Shown: positions 1 through 10,158 of the stretch, piece by piece
How positions within the stretch are numbered: position 1 is the first letter of the stretch
Layout of the letters: each line of letters starts with the position of its first letter
NCBI GenBank assembly: GCA_025266875.1
Contig: JALLLT010000107.1
Span: 1-36,751 of the forward strand
Direction of reading: 5' to 3'
From: Fennellomyces sp. T-0311
Lineage: Eukaryota; Mucoromycota; Mucoromycetes; Mucorales; Lichtheimiaceae
Length of the DNA: 36,751 nt
Notes under the pieces: generated by a model
Database searches by the model: none
The model's input: the letters and a program-made list of their open reading frames with translations, nothing else
Told to the model about the DNA's origin: nothing
Translations under genes and position numbers: made by a program

Positions 1-1742
1 ATTCGATCGACGGGATTTCTGTCTTGATTATGTCGAATGCAAACCGTGAGATGTTACAGAAAAGAGCTTTCAGACGTTTGGCGTCACTTTCTGCAATATG
101 TGCATCGAATCCAAGAACTTCTTTGTCGATTTGCTTACGATGTAAATCAAGCTAGTAGATATAAAACAATGAGACTTCCATAGCAATACTTAAATGCATT
201 CATGAAAAATCGATTATATACACATTTCTCAAATCATTATTAAAACTATTTATGCATACCTTCAAGTTGTAAAACTGATCAAGTATTTTAAATGCGAGGT
301 AGAAATTACTCGATGCCTTCAGGTTCTTTTTCAGTTCAGCATGTGCACCTTCCACACGATTGGTGCTAGTGTTGCCTAGATGTGGAACCTTAGCAATAAA
401 CTTGCCGGCCCAACGCTCTTCGACCTTCAGCTTTCTTTAAGCAATGAGGAGATCTAAGTGTTAGCAAGAGCGCATATAGATATTTGTGGTGTAATTACTT
501 GTTCATATAGTTTCTGGCTAACTCTGGATCGTGTGCCTTTTCCAAGGCCGCCTCAACTAAACGGTAGCCGTCCTTATATGTATCTTCCGTAGCTATGACA
601 GTAAGCCCAGTACGTTGATCTTCCATTTTCCACATCATCATCAAGTTGATCCCATGCATACAGGATTCGTAGTCGTTTTTGTCCTTGAAAAACTTGTCCA
701 TATTGGACTCAAAGTTTCGGCGTAGATGGATCTGGCACAAAAGCTTGTACGAGGTGGGAAATACAACATCTAAGGCATACATTAGTGCATTATCACTGTC
801 AGTGACAAGCACTTTTGGCGATGGGATGCCCTCTTCCGCTGGCCAGACAACAGATTTCAGACAGTTGGCGAACCATTCGTAAGTGTACTTGTCTTCCTGC
901 AATATCCAACCTCCGGCGATAAGGAATGTCTTTAGCTTAGGATGGCCAATATTCGCAGTGCCGGTGACATTGACAAAGGGTAGCTTGTGTTTGTTGGTCT
1001 TGTAAGTGGCATCGAGACATATAACGTCTGGGAACTGACGTGCCAGCTTTATCGCGTCATTGTGTGCGAAAAAAAGCGAACGGAGAGTATTTGCGCCTTG
1101 TTCATTAGTGCTTGTCTGATACCTGACCTGATAGTTGTTTCCCTCGAGGTCATTGATCAGATGGAACATCTGGTGCTCAGGGTCATTGTTGAAAACGACA
1201 CGGCGTAGGTTGCTGATGTCCTTTGGAGTTGATCCTGCACCAAGTGTCTGCAAAGAATTGCTGATTACGGCGTTTGAAGCATGCGCTTCGATCAGTCTCA
1301 CAGCATGTTCACGCTGGGCATGGTTCAGACGTCGATTCATCGGATACGAGAATTTGTCCAGTGCCGTACGGTGGTTTGAATGGCATTCCACGATGTTGAC
1401 GATCTTCCATTCTTGGCCCTTTTGGATCTTAGCCTTTACACGGAACGTGCACCCTCTGCGCTGCGAATCCCGCTTTCTGTTTTTCTTCGTATCTTGTTCC
1501 TGAAGCTTACCATTGCTGTCAACCACAAGTAGCTTTTTGGTAGCGTCTGTCCGGGCTGAGGTGTCACGAGGAACTCCTGAGTGACGGCAACCCATGATAA
1601 GCTTGCCAATATCACTTTTCAAGGTGGTTGCTGAGAAGTTACGATCAGCAGCATATTTTCTGATAGCAATACGGGCATCTTCCATTGTGGGAAAGCAATC
1701 ACCAATATTAAGTGCTTGCTTGTTTTGCGATTCAGATGACAT
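1..1742 (-). CDS. MULE transposase with FAR1-type N-terminal finger (5' part; runs off left edge)
   Basis: Mutator-like DDE transposase. I assemble three exons on the minus strand: 1742-499, 434-260 and 151-1, with GT..AG introns 498-435 and 259-152 keeping the frame. The first 150 residues hold a C2H2 FAR1-type finger (IMGCRHSG ... RRGCTFRV ... VECHSNH). The MULE core follows: first Asp in VICLDATYK, second Asp in VTDSDNAL, the CQIHLRRN motif, and, across the first intron, TSTNRVEGAHAELK, which supplies the catalytic Glu. All three acidic residues are therefore present. The start at 1742 (MSSESQ) is preferred because an in-frame start at 1811 only adds a hydrophobic stretch. The SWIM finger expected at the C-terminus would lie outside the window. 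No internal stop is seen. Family call is strong; the splice model is my reading. Confidence 0.88.
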
Positions 1743-1950
1743 TGCTGAAAACTTGATGTTGAACTTTGAGTGTAAGAAAAGGAAGAAAGCTAACAGTGAT
1801 GCCCTGAGCAATCTTTTATCAGCTTGTGAATCGTTGTACAGACAGCGCTAAGGAACCCAGATATATACTACGGGTGAACCATATGTACGTTCATATTTCT
1901 GTTGATTTGTAGGAAACTCAAACGCGTTCGACTTCTGATTACTGTGTTAC

Positions 1951-2126
1951 TGAATTCTCGTACGTCAATTTGCCATGTCACGTCTGAACATCATTTGGCT
2001 GAATTCTTAAAGTTCCATTTGGCATGTCGATTATTGCTTTGTTGAATTCTCACGGTCTGATTTGCCATGTCACATTTAATTATAGCTTCATTGAATTCTC
2101 GCGGGTCGATTTGTAATGTCAAGTCA
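1951..2126. repeat. Four-copy tandem repeat, unit about 43-49 bp
   Basis: Units start with TGAATTCT at 1951, 2000, 2043 and 2092 (spacing 49, 43, 49). Each continues with a variant of GATTTGCCATGTCA about 17 bases later. Copies are diverged, so this is an old array. It lies upstream of the MULE gene start (minus strand), where terminal or subterminal repeats of that element could sit, but the element boundary is not visible. Confidence 0.65.
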
Positions 2127-2152
2127 ACGTCTTCAAAACAGGCGAGTGGTAT

Positions 2153-2229
2153 AAGGGGGGGGGTGTCTAAGTACAGAATTGACTGTCTACGTCACAAGTG
2201 AAGAGGGGGGCGCCAGAGGGGGGGGGTGC
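2153..2229. repeat. Poly-G tracts
   Basis: Three G-runs of about 6-10 bases occur within 75 bp (near 2154-2163, 2203-2208 and 2219-2227). They could form a G-quadruplex on the plus strand. No gene overlaps them. The rest of 1852-2231 holds only the tandem repeat at 1951-2126. Confidence 0.5.
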
Positions 2230-2231
2230 AT

Positions 2232-2498
2232 TTAGCCGTTCCCAACCATCATTGTGTGCACGTCGTCGTCGTTATTACCAATGATGGTGGCTTGAGCGAC
2301 TGACTCTGCACCATCAAGGTGTCGTGCGCACTTGGTGCGTCGCAAGGGCGCGTCGAAAGCAGCACTTCCATTGAAAGGAAGGGTTGCCTCCAAAGATGAG
2401 TTGTCTTGCGACAAGAAATTGACACTTGGGCTATCCATAGGCTAGGGTGGGCTCAAGTACATATCATAACTGCGTGTAAAATCGAAAGAACCAGACAT
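2232..2498 (-). pseudogene. Small unknown ORF with one in-frame TAG
   Basis: A reading frame opens at an ATG at 2498 (MSGSFDFTRSYDMYLSPP), meets TAG at 2444-2442, and continues directly in the same frame (PMDSPSVNFLSQ...) for 68 residues to a stop at 2232. A TATA-like box (TATAAAA, minus strand, 2547-2541) lies about 43 bp upstream of the ATG. The stop sits where a Gln (CAG) would fit the surrounding Pro/Ser-rich sequence, so one C-to-T change could explain it. I recognise no domain. It might be a first exon, since the frame closes just before the poly-G tract. It could also be chance; the TATA box and continuity are the only support. Confidence 0.3.
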
Positions 2499-2540
2499 AA
2501 TAGAGAAAGGCGAATCTTAAAATATTGGAGAACGAAAACT

Positions 2541-2547
2541 TTTTATA
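2541..2547 (-). promoter_or_regulatory. TATA-like box upstream of the small ORF at 2498
   Basis: Minus strand reads TATAAAA, about 43 bp 5' of the ATG at 2498. The stretch 2548-3101 holds no gene I can support. Confidence 0.3.
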
Positions 2548-3101
2548 CTTCCTCACTCCATCTTGCGAATCACAGCACTGTTATCAGCGTCAGTTAAATT
2601 TTAATTGTGTATGTCACACATACAATGCACACAGAAACTGAATATGATATTGTTAGAGTTGTTGTCCCATTAATAATATTTACTACCTTTAGGTTACAGT
2701 TGCAAACGATGATTGGTATAAAGCACAGAGTGCTAATATTGTTATTATAAGTAAAAACACGCTTGCATCAAATATGACGGTGTATATGATACAGCGACAC
2801 AAATGATGATAGTGCACCCCTGTTGGACAAGTCATATTTTGACAATTGACTGGGTTTAAAAAAATACACTTTTCCCTCGTTATTCTCTTCCTTTTCTTTC
2901 TCCCAGTTTTTTTTTCCTTAAGAATCACAGCGTTATATTAATCTCCATGGCAAGCTTTGAATTCTTTAATTAACATTACTATTCCCATCCCTTCTGACAA
3001 TTGTCCCTTGACTTTTCTTTAGTCGTGCTGTCCAGCACGCACAATCAGCCTTTCACTCTGTAGAGTGCCACTCCAACCAACGTTTTATTCAGTTTTGGAC
3101 A

Positions 3102-3109
3102 GATGTAAG
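3102..3109. repeat. Target-site duplication of hAT-1, left copy
   Basis: GATGTAAG, identical to 7490-7497 on the other side of the element. Confidence 0.9.
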
Positions 3110-3659
3110 TAGGGTATCGCATTTCGGGTATCGGGTCGGGTATCGGCTGACCCGTACCCGGCTTTGAAGAAGTCGACCCGTACCCGTAAAAGACCCGTAA
3201 GACCTGAAGGCCCGTACCCGATACCCGACCCGAGAAGAACAGATGCAATGACTTGGTACAATTAGCGAAAGTAATAATTTTTTAGGGAATTACGCTCTTC
3301 AGGACAGCACTCAAATATGAAAATCATGGTATTGGTGAAAAATGGATATATGCCAGTGTGAAACAGATATGTGTTGGTGTGAAATGGAATGAATTAGAAA
3401 CAAATGCAGAATTTTAAGGCATTAGCATACGTTAAAAAGATGTGTCTTATTTATTGTTGCAAATGTCGCACGTCATAATCATGAGAAGCTAGTAACTGAA
3501 ATGGAGATGTAAATGGGGTTGAAAAGTCGAGGCTACATTGCTGAAGGCGATGCACTTGGTATCGGCAAGAAACAAAAGCGTTGTGGCTGATTAATTAATT
3601 GGCGGAATTAAGGGTCTGTCACCAAGTTATTGATCTTGTGTAAGAATGAAAAGTTTCAG

Positions 3660-3737
3660 AAAAGGGCTCATCGTTGGTGCGCGAGCATCGAGATACAATG
3701 TGTACTCGACGACCGTGCACCAGCGATGAGCCCTTTT
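3660..3737 (+). other. Long RNA-like hairpin H1 with T-run
   Basis: Arms 3660-3680 and 3717-3737 are complementary over 21 bases; the only difference would be a G-U pair in RNA. The 36-base loop contains TACAATGTGTACTCG and can form an inner CGAG/CTCG stem. A run of six T closes the 3' arm (3734-3739), as in an RNA polymerase III terminator. It lies in the 5' non-coding part of hAT-1. See H2 and H3 for the same loop motif with different arms. Confidence 0.7.
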
Positions 3738-4287
3738 TTGCGTTTATACGAGACGACTGTGCATATGTATGGCATCATAAGTGAAAAATGCAAATGGCTG
3801 CCTTGTATTGCTATGGCTGAAACATAAACGAGGTTGACATAATTGGTGTTTCTGATATCAATATGTTTGATAAGTTTGTGAAGTGCGAACTGCTCTGGTT
3901 TGTGTACTGATTCAGTACGTCTACATAAAGCACAATAGCGACGGCGTCATATCAACAATAAGACATAGAAAAAGGTGCAATGCTATATGTCGTTAATGCC
4001 GAATTCATAACAGAAGAAACTGACGTGAGGAACCAAATGGGGCAGGGAGTAGAGATTGTAATGTTGTGTGGATTGCTATTCCTGTTCCTGGCGGCGATTG
4101 CAAGAAACCAGAACTATCTGAAACAAAGAGTCGCTGGTTGAGGGAACTGGCAGGATTATTAATAATTATGACGAAGTTTTGGGAGCATCGCATAATTAAT
4201 GTTGTTTTGAATGGGATTGTTGAGTTGGGGATTAAAAAGGAGTATCGCGGTTGATATCACACTCACTACCTTGCTATTTTGAAAATC

Positions 4288-4360
4288 AGAAGCCCATCGC
4301 TATATGTGCAAAATCGGTACGTACAATATGTACTCGAGGCGCATATAGTGATGGGCTTCT
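4288..4360 (+). other. Long RNA-like hairpin H2
   Basis: Arms 4288-4309 and 4339-4360 are complementary over 22 bases, with two positions that would be G-U pairs in RNA and no other mismatch. The loop contains TACAATATGTACTCG, nearly the H1 loop. No T-run follows. The DNA after H1 and H2 is also related (ATTGCTAT..CTGAAAC at about 3809 and 4506; ATTGGTGT at about 3842 and 4539), so both may sit in diverged copies of one repeat unit. Confidence 0.7.
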
Positions 4361-4744
4361 ATGCGTTTGGTAGCTTGAGCGCGTAACATTGGTATTGAGT
4401 GAGATTAATATGTTGTAAAGTACTGACATCGTTACGTATTGTTGCTGTTTGATACGACCTGCGAGTTTATCCGCTGTCAAAATCCGCATAAACATTCACC
4501 GCACATTGCTATAACTGAAACAAAGGGTATGATCCATCCGATTGGTGTACCTGGTTTATAATGTTTGATCCAGGCTTAAACTAATGCAAAAACTGATGGG
4601 AACCACTTGAATTTATTGTAGAGGAGTGCATCCATCCACTTCGTTAAACATAATGAACAGTAACAATTATCCACGATGACACGATGCAACCGATTGGTTT
4701 CTGTGAAAGAGTATCTGGTTTCGGTACGATCCGTTCATCATCAC

Positions 4745-4752
4745 TATAAATA
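4745..4752 (+). promoter_or_regulatory. TATA box of the hAT-1 transposase
   Basis: TATAAATA lies 73 bp before the chosen ATG at 4826. Confidence 0.5.
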
Positions 4753-4825
4753 CAAGAGTCACTTACCAGTAAAGACACCATCACTTGTGATACATTATCC
4801 AGTTCCACTTGCATTAACTGTAACC

Positions 4826-7119
4826 ATGTCCTACAACGCCGGCTCCTCCAGCTCCAGCTCCAGCTCCAGCTCCAACCAACGCTTTGATGAAGAGGAGTTG
4901 ATCGTGACTCCCCAAGAGTTAACCTCATTCTTGGTTTGATAGTGATCGTGATACTTATCAGATCCTTCTATACAGCAAGCATTTATCAACGATGAGAAAA
5001 CGTTCGATGATGACGTTGACAGCATCGTTGTTGATGAGGAACCTGCAAGCCTTGCGTCCAACGCATCGTCGAGTTCCGGAGGATCTTGGATCCTTAATGG
5101 CAACTGGGGTAAGCGTGCAGGTGACAAGATGCAATGCCTTTATCCTGGATGCGGCAAGTCCGTCCATGGAAAAGATGGAAACACCTCGACGATCAAAAAA
5201 CATCTGCTGCGAAAGCACAATGTTTCTGGAGGTGTCAACGATGGCAACGCCGCACTCGGACCGCTGGACAAGATGTTGAATAACGCGAAGCACCCACGAG
5301 TCTTCAGTCGGGATGAATTCATCAACAACGTTTTGCGACTCCTAGTTCGATCCCGCTTGCCATTGGCGATTGTACAGAGCCCAGAATTCCTGGTATTGCT
5401 GAACCATGTGCAAGGTGCCCCCAACCTACATGCGATCAAGCTCCCCAGTGCCGATACAATCGGTCGAAAGGTAATAGACAACTCTATATCATGAAGAAGA
5501 AATATTAACGTAGTTGCTCTAATTAGCTCGCCAAGCGACATATTGAAGTGGTCAAACAAATCACTGCCATTTTCGCAAAGGTTGACAAGATCTCGTTTAC
5601 CATCGATGCCTGGACCAGTCCCTTCCAAGAAGAATTCCTTGGTGTTACGGCGCATTGGATCGATGCAGACTCGTGGCAGCCGCGTGAGCTGGTAATTGGC
5701 TTCCATCCAATCGACGGTGCGCATACTGGTGAAAACCTGAAGGATGCATTTGTAGCATTGCTGAAAGAGTATGACATCGTTGATAAGCTGTTTACTATTA
5801 GACCGATAACGCATCCAACATGCTGAGCATGGCCAAATACCTCGAAACATTTGCGATGGCAATGGGTAAGCGTTGACATAATCCTTGGTAACAAATTTCC
5901 TAATAACGGTTCTAATGCAGATTGGAATTCTGTGCCGCCAAGAATCGCATTGCATGTTTGGGGCATGTCATTAACTTGGCAGTGCAGCAGATACTTGACG
6001 TCGGACTTGCTGCCCCACCACCAGACCGTGACGAGGGCGAAGAAGACCTCAATGAACCAGCTGGCAGCCATAATCCAGAAGCTACACTGGATCCAAGACT
6101 GGACCCTGCCCAACCATCCGCCATCCAGCATTGCGCAAGGGTATCGTCAAGATAAGGTACAGTTTTAGCGGTATACACAAAAAAACATCTACTGACAGTA
6201 CCTTTTCAGAGCATCCTCTGCAAAGAGAGAGGAGTTCTTCCGCTTTTGTGCTGCCTATGGATGCCCCAGACTCATCCTTTCCCGCGACGTTCGTATTCGG
6301 TGGAATTCTATGTTCCAGATGGTACAGCATGCTCTGTTGCTGCGAATGCCGTACCATGCGGTAACTCGATTGTTCGACGACCTTAGAGATTGCCAGCTGG
6401 AGAATGAAGACTGGCAGTATCTGGAGCAAGGTGCGTCGCTCCTCGGTAAGTTCCAGGAAGTAACGGAGAACGTTTCCGGCAGTACCTACCCCACCATCAA
6501 CAAAGTCATTGTCAAGTACAATGACCTGCTGACCATCTCGAGACAATCGAGGACGAGATCCCAGATGTTGCCTTTGCTTGTTCCGTTGGTAAGGACAACT
6601 CAAGAGCTACTATATCAAGACCGATAATACCGACGTGTACGCGATTGCCACCGCACTGGATCCGCGGCCAAATACCGTTGGTGGGCAAGTTCCGGCTGGG
6701 AGGAGGAATGGAGAGAACTTGGTCGTAGAAGTGTCGAAGAGCGCTGGGCGACATACCGACCAGAGGTGCCAGAGGGTTTCATGGAGGACGACGCAATGGC
6801 GTGCTTCATGAAGAAGTACGGGGTAGGAACGGAACTGGTCGACGAGCTCGAGGACTACATTGCCTGAACGAAACATGCTGCCGCGCCCCCAGCACAAAAA
6901 TGCCGAGCTCGATTACTGGAAAGGGAACTCGCGACGATGGCCAACCTTTCGAGGATGGCGCGCCATTACTTGGCGATTCCGGCAACGTCGACGCCAGCAG
7001 AGCGCAGTTTTTCGTCGGCGCGCCTCATGCTGCCGTACACAAGAAATCGCATGCAGCCAGACCTCCTCAAGAGGCTTATGATCTTGGACTCTTGGGAGAA
7101 ATACGAAGCTCGTAAATAG
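4826..7119 (+). pseudogene. BED-hAT transposase, broken by several single-base frameshifts
   Basis: Exons read as 4826-4933, 4976-5470, 5527-5865, 5921-6156 and 6210-7119, with GT..AG introns of 42-56 bases. A Ser-rich start is followed by an acidic segment and a BED zinc finger (CLYPGCGKS ... IKKHLLRKH, about residues 88-115). The RNase-H core follows: first Asp in FTIDAWTS, second in DNASNM, then NRIACLGHVINLA, RIRWNSMFQM and VYAIATALDPR. The C-terminal hAT dimerisation region reads ARHYLAIPATSTPAERSF and contains the catalytic Glu. Apparent one-base shifts interrupt it near 5801, at the exon 3/4 junction (about 5865), between 6000 and 6128, and near 6529, 6597, 6670 and 6945. Domain order and all catalytic residues survive across frames. 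A Ser homopolymer is coded by a six-base repeat (about 4844-4876). Without repair this gene cannot make a full transposase. Confidence 0.88.
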
Positions 7120-7489
7120 AAAGTGTTTTTTTAGAAGAATAAGTTTTTTCACTTTCCAGTTTTTTTTTTTTAAAAAAAAAAGGCATGACCGTGCTGCATT
7201 ATGCATAGCTGATATAAATAAACACCATAAGATACTTATACTCGTAATTGAAGCTTGTACATCAAGTGTAATACTATTATGTGCTGTTCCATTCTATTTT
7301 TATAATCTACAAATCCATTGCTACCTACTTCTCAATCTATACCACACTTACATAAGGCTTTACGGGTCGGGTCGGGTCTCTGTAAAAGACCTGAAAACTG
7401 AACAGGTCGGGCATCAGTGGACCCGTACCCGACCCGAAGCATCGGGTAACGGGCCGGGTACAGGTAGTCGGGTATTTTGCGAGACCCTA

Positions 7490-7497
7490 GATGTAAG
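7490..7497. repeat. Target-site duplication of hAT-1, right copy
   Basis: GATGTAAG immediately after the terminal CCCTA; pairs with 3102-3109. Confidence 0.9.
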
Positions 7498-7600
7498 GTA
7501 TATGTACTACTAGTGCTACAAACGTGTATGTATTCTGTCTGCCACAACTCTCTTTTCCGCCATTGACACTGTTCCCAAATTGTTTCCAAGCTGTTCTAAG

Positions 7601-7800
7601 CTGTTGCTATAGTTTCTTTTATGAACTTCTTTTGGGTTGTGAGGTTATATATATGACTAACGCAGTTTTTTTTTCTTATAGGGACAACTTTTATATAAAA
7701 ATCTGTTGCTACAGTTTCTTTTATGGTATGCTTTTTGGGCTGTGAGGTTGTATAGCTGGCTGACGCGGTGTTTTTTTTATAAAGACCTCTTTTACACAAA
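7601..7800. repeat. Tandem duplication of a 100-bp T-rich unit
   Basis: Unit 1 (7601-7702) and unit 2 (7703-about 7800) both run CTGTTGCTA.AGTTTCTTTTATG ... GGTTGTGAGGTT or GGCTGTGAGGTT ... TTTTTTT. Copies differ at many positions. The rest of 7498-8420 is T-rich, with no credible coding. Confidence 0.6.
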
Positions 7801-9195
7801 TCCTGTCGCCCATAATATTGGTATGTATTTTTTTCCATCATGATAAACAGATTCTTTCTCACTATATTTTTTTACAGAGAACTTATTTGTATATAATCTT
7901 GCAGTATGCTTTTCTTTAACTACAGTACTTAAACATTTTATACTTTTTTTATACCAGGCATTCTCTTGTTACTTATCGGTCAAACGGTATGTTTGCTTTT
8001 TTTTCTTTTTATCTAGTACTAATTAACTAGCTTTTCAATAGGGTAGAAAACAAAAAACCTCACACAATCAAAGCATATGTAAGGATAACACTTTTTTTTA
8101 TAAATTGCCTTCATCCCGCTGCGTTCTGGCACGTCCCAAAAATTTTAAACTCAAGCAGGACATGGGTAATTTTAAGCCAATTATTTATTGCCCTTGACAA
8201 TAAATAACTCGTTATTTCTGGCCCGCGTCCTCACCTAAAAGTACAGAGCATTTCTTCAAGTGAATGCCGGTGATAAAGGTAATCTGGGCTCTCAACTACG
8301 TATATGCTGTTTATAGATTCGTTGGATGAGTCATGTGAGGCTTTGATATTGGCATTCTCGCGTAGAAACCTTGGAGTTGTAAGTTACTGTACCTCCTTCC
8401 CTCCCCCCAATTTTTTTATGGCTATAGGTAGGGCTCTAAATACGGGTGGGCAGGCTCGTGGACCGCCCATTTTGGCCCGGCATTTTTGGGCATCGGGCCA
8501 GGAAAGCTGTATGAAGGTGGGTGCCCGAACGGGCACAGTCCTATATAGTGGCCCGCCCGTCGGGCCACTGGCCTGACCGAGTGCCCAAATGTGAAGCATA
8601 TGTATTTTCTTTATGAAACGTCCATCTAAATGGCCCTTGTTATATATGTAATTTGATTCTATCAAAACCGTGTATTGCAAATAAAGATTAATCAACTAAG
8701 TATACATCTTTAATATGAAAAGATTTGTCAAAAGGTTGAGCAGTTTCTACAATGATCCGGTTACACAATGATTGGTGTTGATGGGCCAAGTTGCGACAAT
8801 GAAAGGCTGCTACATCAATTAGCACTATTCAAACTGCCTGCAGCATGCTAATCCGCAAATGTCTTAGAACTTGGATAGGATCGGTATTAGTGTGAAAGGG
8901 CTATGTGTTCAAGCAAAGATAATTTCCAGCTGGCATTGTGTAAGCAGAAGTAAAACGCGAAGATAAAGTGGATCAGTATAATGATAGCTTTATTACACGA
9001 AAAAAAAGGATAACAATAGTGATTGAAAAGTGCCTCGACCATACAGACGCTTTATTACCGAAAAAAACCAACCTTTGGCTTACTAAAGGTGGTGCTTCGC
9101 AGAAAACCATTGGATAAAGAAAAAAGAGCTACGACAAGCATCCTTCTTCATCTTGAGTAGTGCACTTGAAAAAGTGTACCTATTTGAAAAACAAT

Positions 9196-9242
9196 AAGGG
9201 TGGCTGTGTATGCACCATTACAGTATGTACGCAGCCACCCTT
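9196..9242 (+). other. RNA-like hairpin H3 with T-run
   Basis: Arms 9196-9210 and 9228-9242 pair over 15 bases, with one position that would be a G-U pair in RNA. The DNA between them contains TTACAGTATG, and with the start of the 3' arm reads TACAGTATGTAC, like H1 and H2. Eight T (within 9239-9246) close it. It lies in hAT-2. Confidence 0.6.
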
Positions 9243-9819
9243 TTTTGATTGGGATGCACAATGTCGAAATGAAATGGAGTGCCGGTAAAACAAAGCTGAG
9301 TCATATGGTAAAATTCAGTTGTATGGAAAATAAATATGGTCGAGTAGTACTGTATGTGGTGATTAAAAATTCGTTCTGAAGCAATATGGTCGACCTGAAT
9401 TCCATTTGACGGGCATTGAGAGAAAAAACGTTGCTGAAAAAATGCAAAGCAGGATGCATTCCTACGCCATTTGCGATGTCGAATTGCTGGTTTGTCTCAC
9501 TGTGTCGCTTTGGCTTTTTGTACTTCTTGGTCTTCCTTTGTTGCTTGCAGAAGTTCTGCTGTTTCAAAAAAGTGTGTGCAAGATAGCGATTACATGATCT
9601 AATACAATAAAGATGACTTTTGCCCAAACCTTATATACGATAACACAAGGCAGAACCCCATTTCACTTCTACATTAGTCATTGCTGCATTAAGATCGTTT
9701 ACATTGTAGATTTCATCAGACGGGCCACTTTAATTTGGGCTCTTGTAATTTCGGGTTCGGGCAAAAGACATGGCCTGTTTCGTTGGGCCCGATGGGCCAC
9801 GGGCCACAGGTGTGGCCCG

Positions 9820-10098
9820 TGTGGTGAGAGAGAGAGAATGGATCGAGAAAAACAGTAAGTTCTGTGAGAATCGAATATGTCTTTATTATGTTAACGGTTC
9901 TCTCTATTTATATTGCTCGAGATAAAACTCATAATCAAATAGCCGTGGTCGGGAGGATGCCATATCATATAGCCGACACGGCAATGTTTCTAGACTTCTT
10001 GGAAGATCTAGTCAAGCCGGAAGGCTGTCAATGTATTATTCAGGTACCGTCATACGTTTACCCGGTAGTGCCGACTAGCTAGTACCTTGGATACCACA
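9820..10098. mobile_element. Solo LTR, 279 bp, nested in hAT-2
   Basis: Begins TGTGGT and ends ACCACA (TG..CA with a 6-bp inverted end). It is flanked on both sides by GCCCG (9815-9819 and 10099-10103), a perfect 5-bp duplication typical of LTR retrotransposon integration. No internal retroelement genes are present, so this is a solo LTR left by recombination. It starts with a short GA run and is AT-rich in the middle. Copia or Gypsy origin cannot be told. Confidence 0.7.
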
Positions 10099-10158
10099 GC
10101 CCGGCTGAACTGGCCCGATGCCCATCGGGCATGGCCCGTTTAGAGCCCTAGCTATGGG

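Larger units (their letters stand above)
3110..7489. mobile_element. hAT transposon (hAT-1), full length, 4380 bp
   Basis: The element begins TAGGGTATCGCA at 3110. It ends at 7489 with the reverse complement TAGGGTCTCGCA: a 12-bp terminal inverted repeat with one mismatch. It is flanked by a perfect 8-bp target duplication, GATGTAAG, at 3102-3109 and 7490-7497, as expected for hAT. Both ends carry subterminal arrays of GGGT/ACCC motifs (3125-3235 and 7365-7475), probable transposase binding sites. It encodes one BED-hAT transposase on the plus strand (4826-7119). The 5' non-coding 1.6 kb is built of diverged repeats and holds two hairpins (3660-3737 and 4288-4360). Confidence 0.93.
8429..10150. 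mobile_element. Non-autonomous hAT element (hAT-2), 1722 bp including a nested LTR
   Basis: Starts TAGGGCTCTAAA at 8429 and ends with its exact reverse complement at 10150 (12 of 12). Flanks are GCTATAGG (8421-8428) and GCTATGGG (10151-10158), an 8-bp target duplication with one difference. Subterminal DNA is rich in GGGCC/GGCCC motifs (8440-8580, 9720-9820, 10105-10145), unlike the GGGT motifs of hAT-1, so it is a different subfamily sharing TAGGG ends. I find no transposase inside. Open frames at 9301-9627 (minus) and 9406-9597 (plus) have no recognisable content. Hairpin H3 (9196-9242) and a solo LTR (9820-10098) lie inside. Confidence 0.85.

Noticed and set aside
3120..3240. CRISPR-like or minisatellite reading of the GGGTA/TACCC repeats
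   Set aside because: They are short irregular motifs inside both ends of hAT-1 and fit subterminal repeats; there are no regular spacers.
5757..5801. Explaining the hAT break near 5801 as a mini-intron ending at TTTACTATTAG
   Set aside because: It would be only about 33 bases and would remove EYDIVDKL, which is well-kept hAT sequence; a one-base loss is simpler.
5140..6131. Long minus-strand frames opposite the hAT transposase (271 and 202 residues)
   Set aside because: They are antisense shadows of the BED-hAT exons; no family features of their own.
9301..9627. 108-residue minus-strand frame inside hAT-2
   Set aside because: No recognisable domain, Lys/Gln-rich by composition, no promoter or intron signs; probably chance in non-coding DNA.
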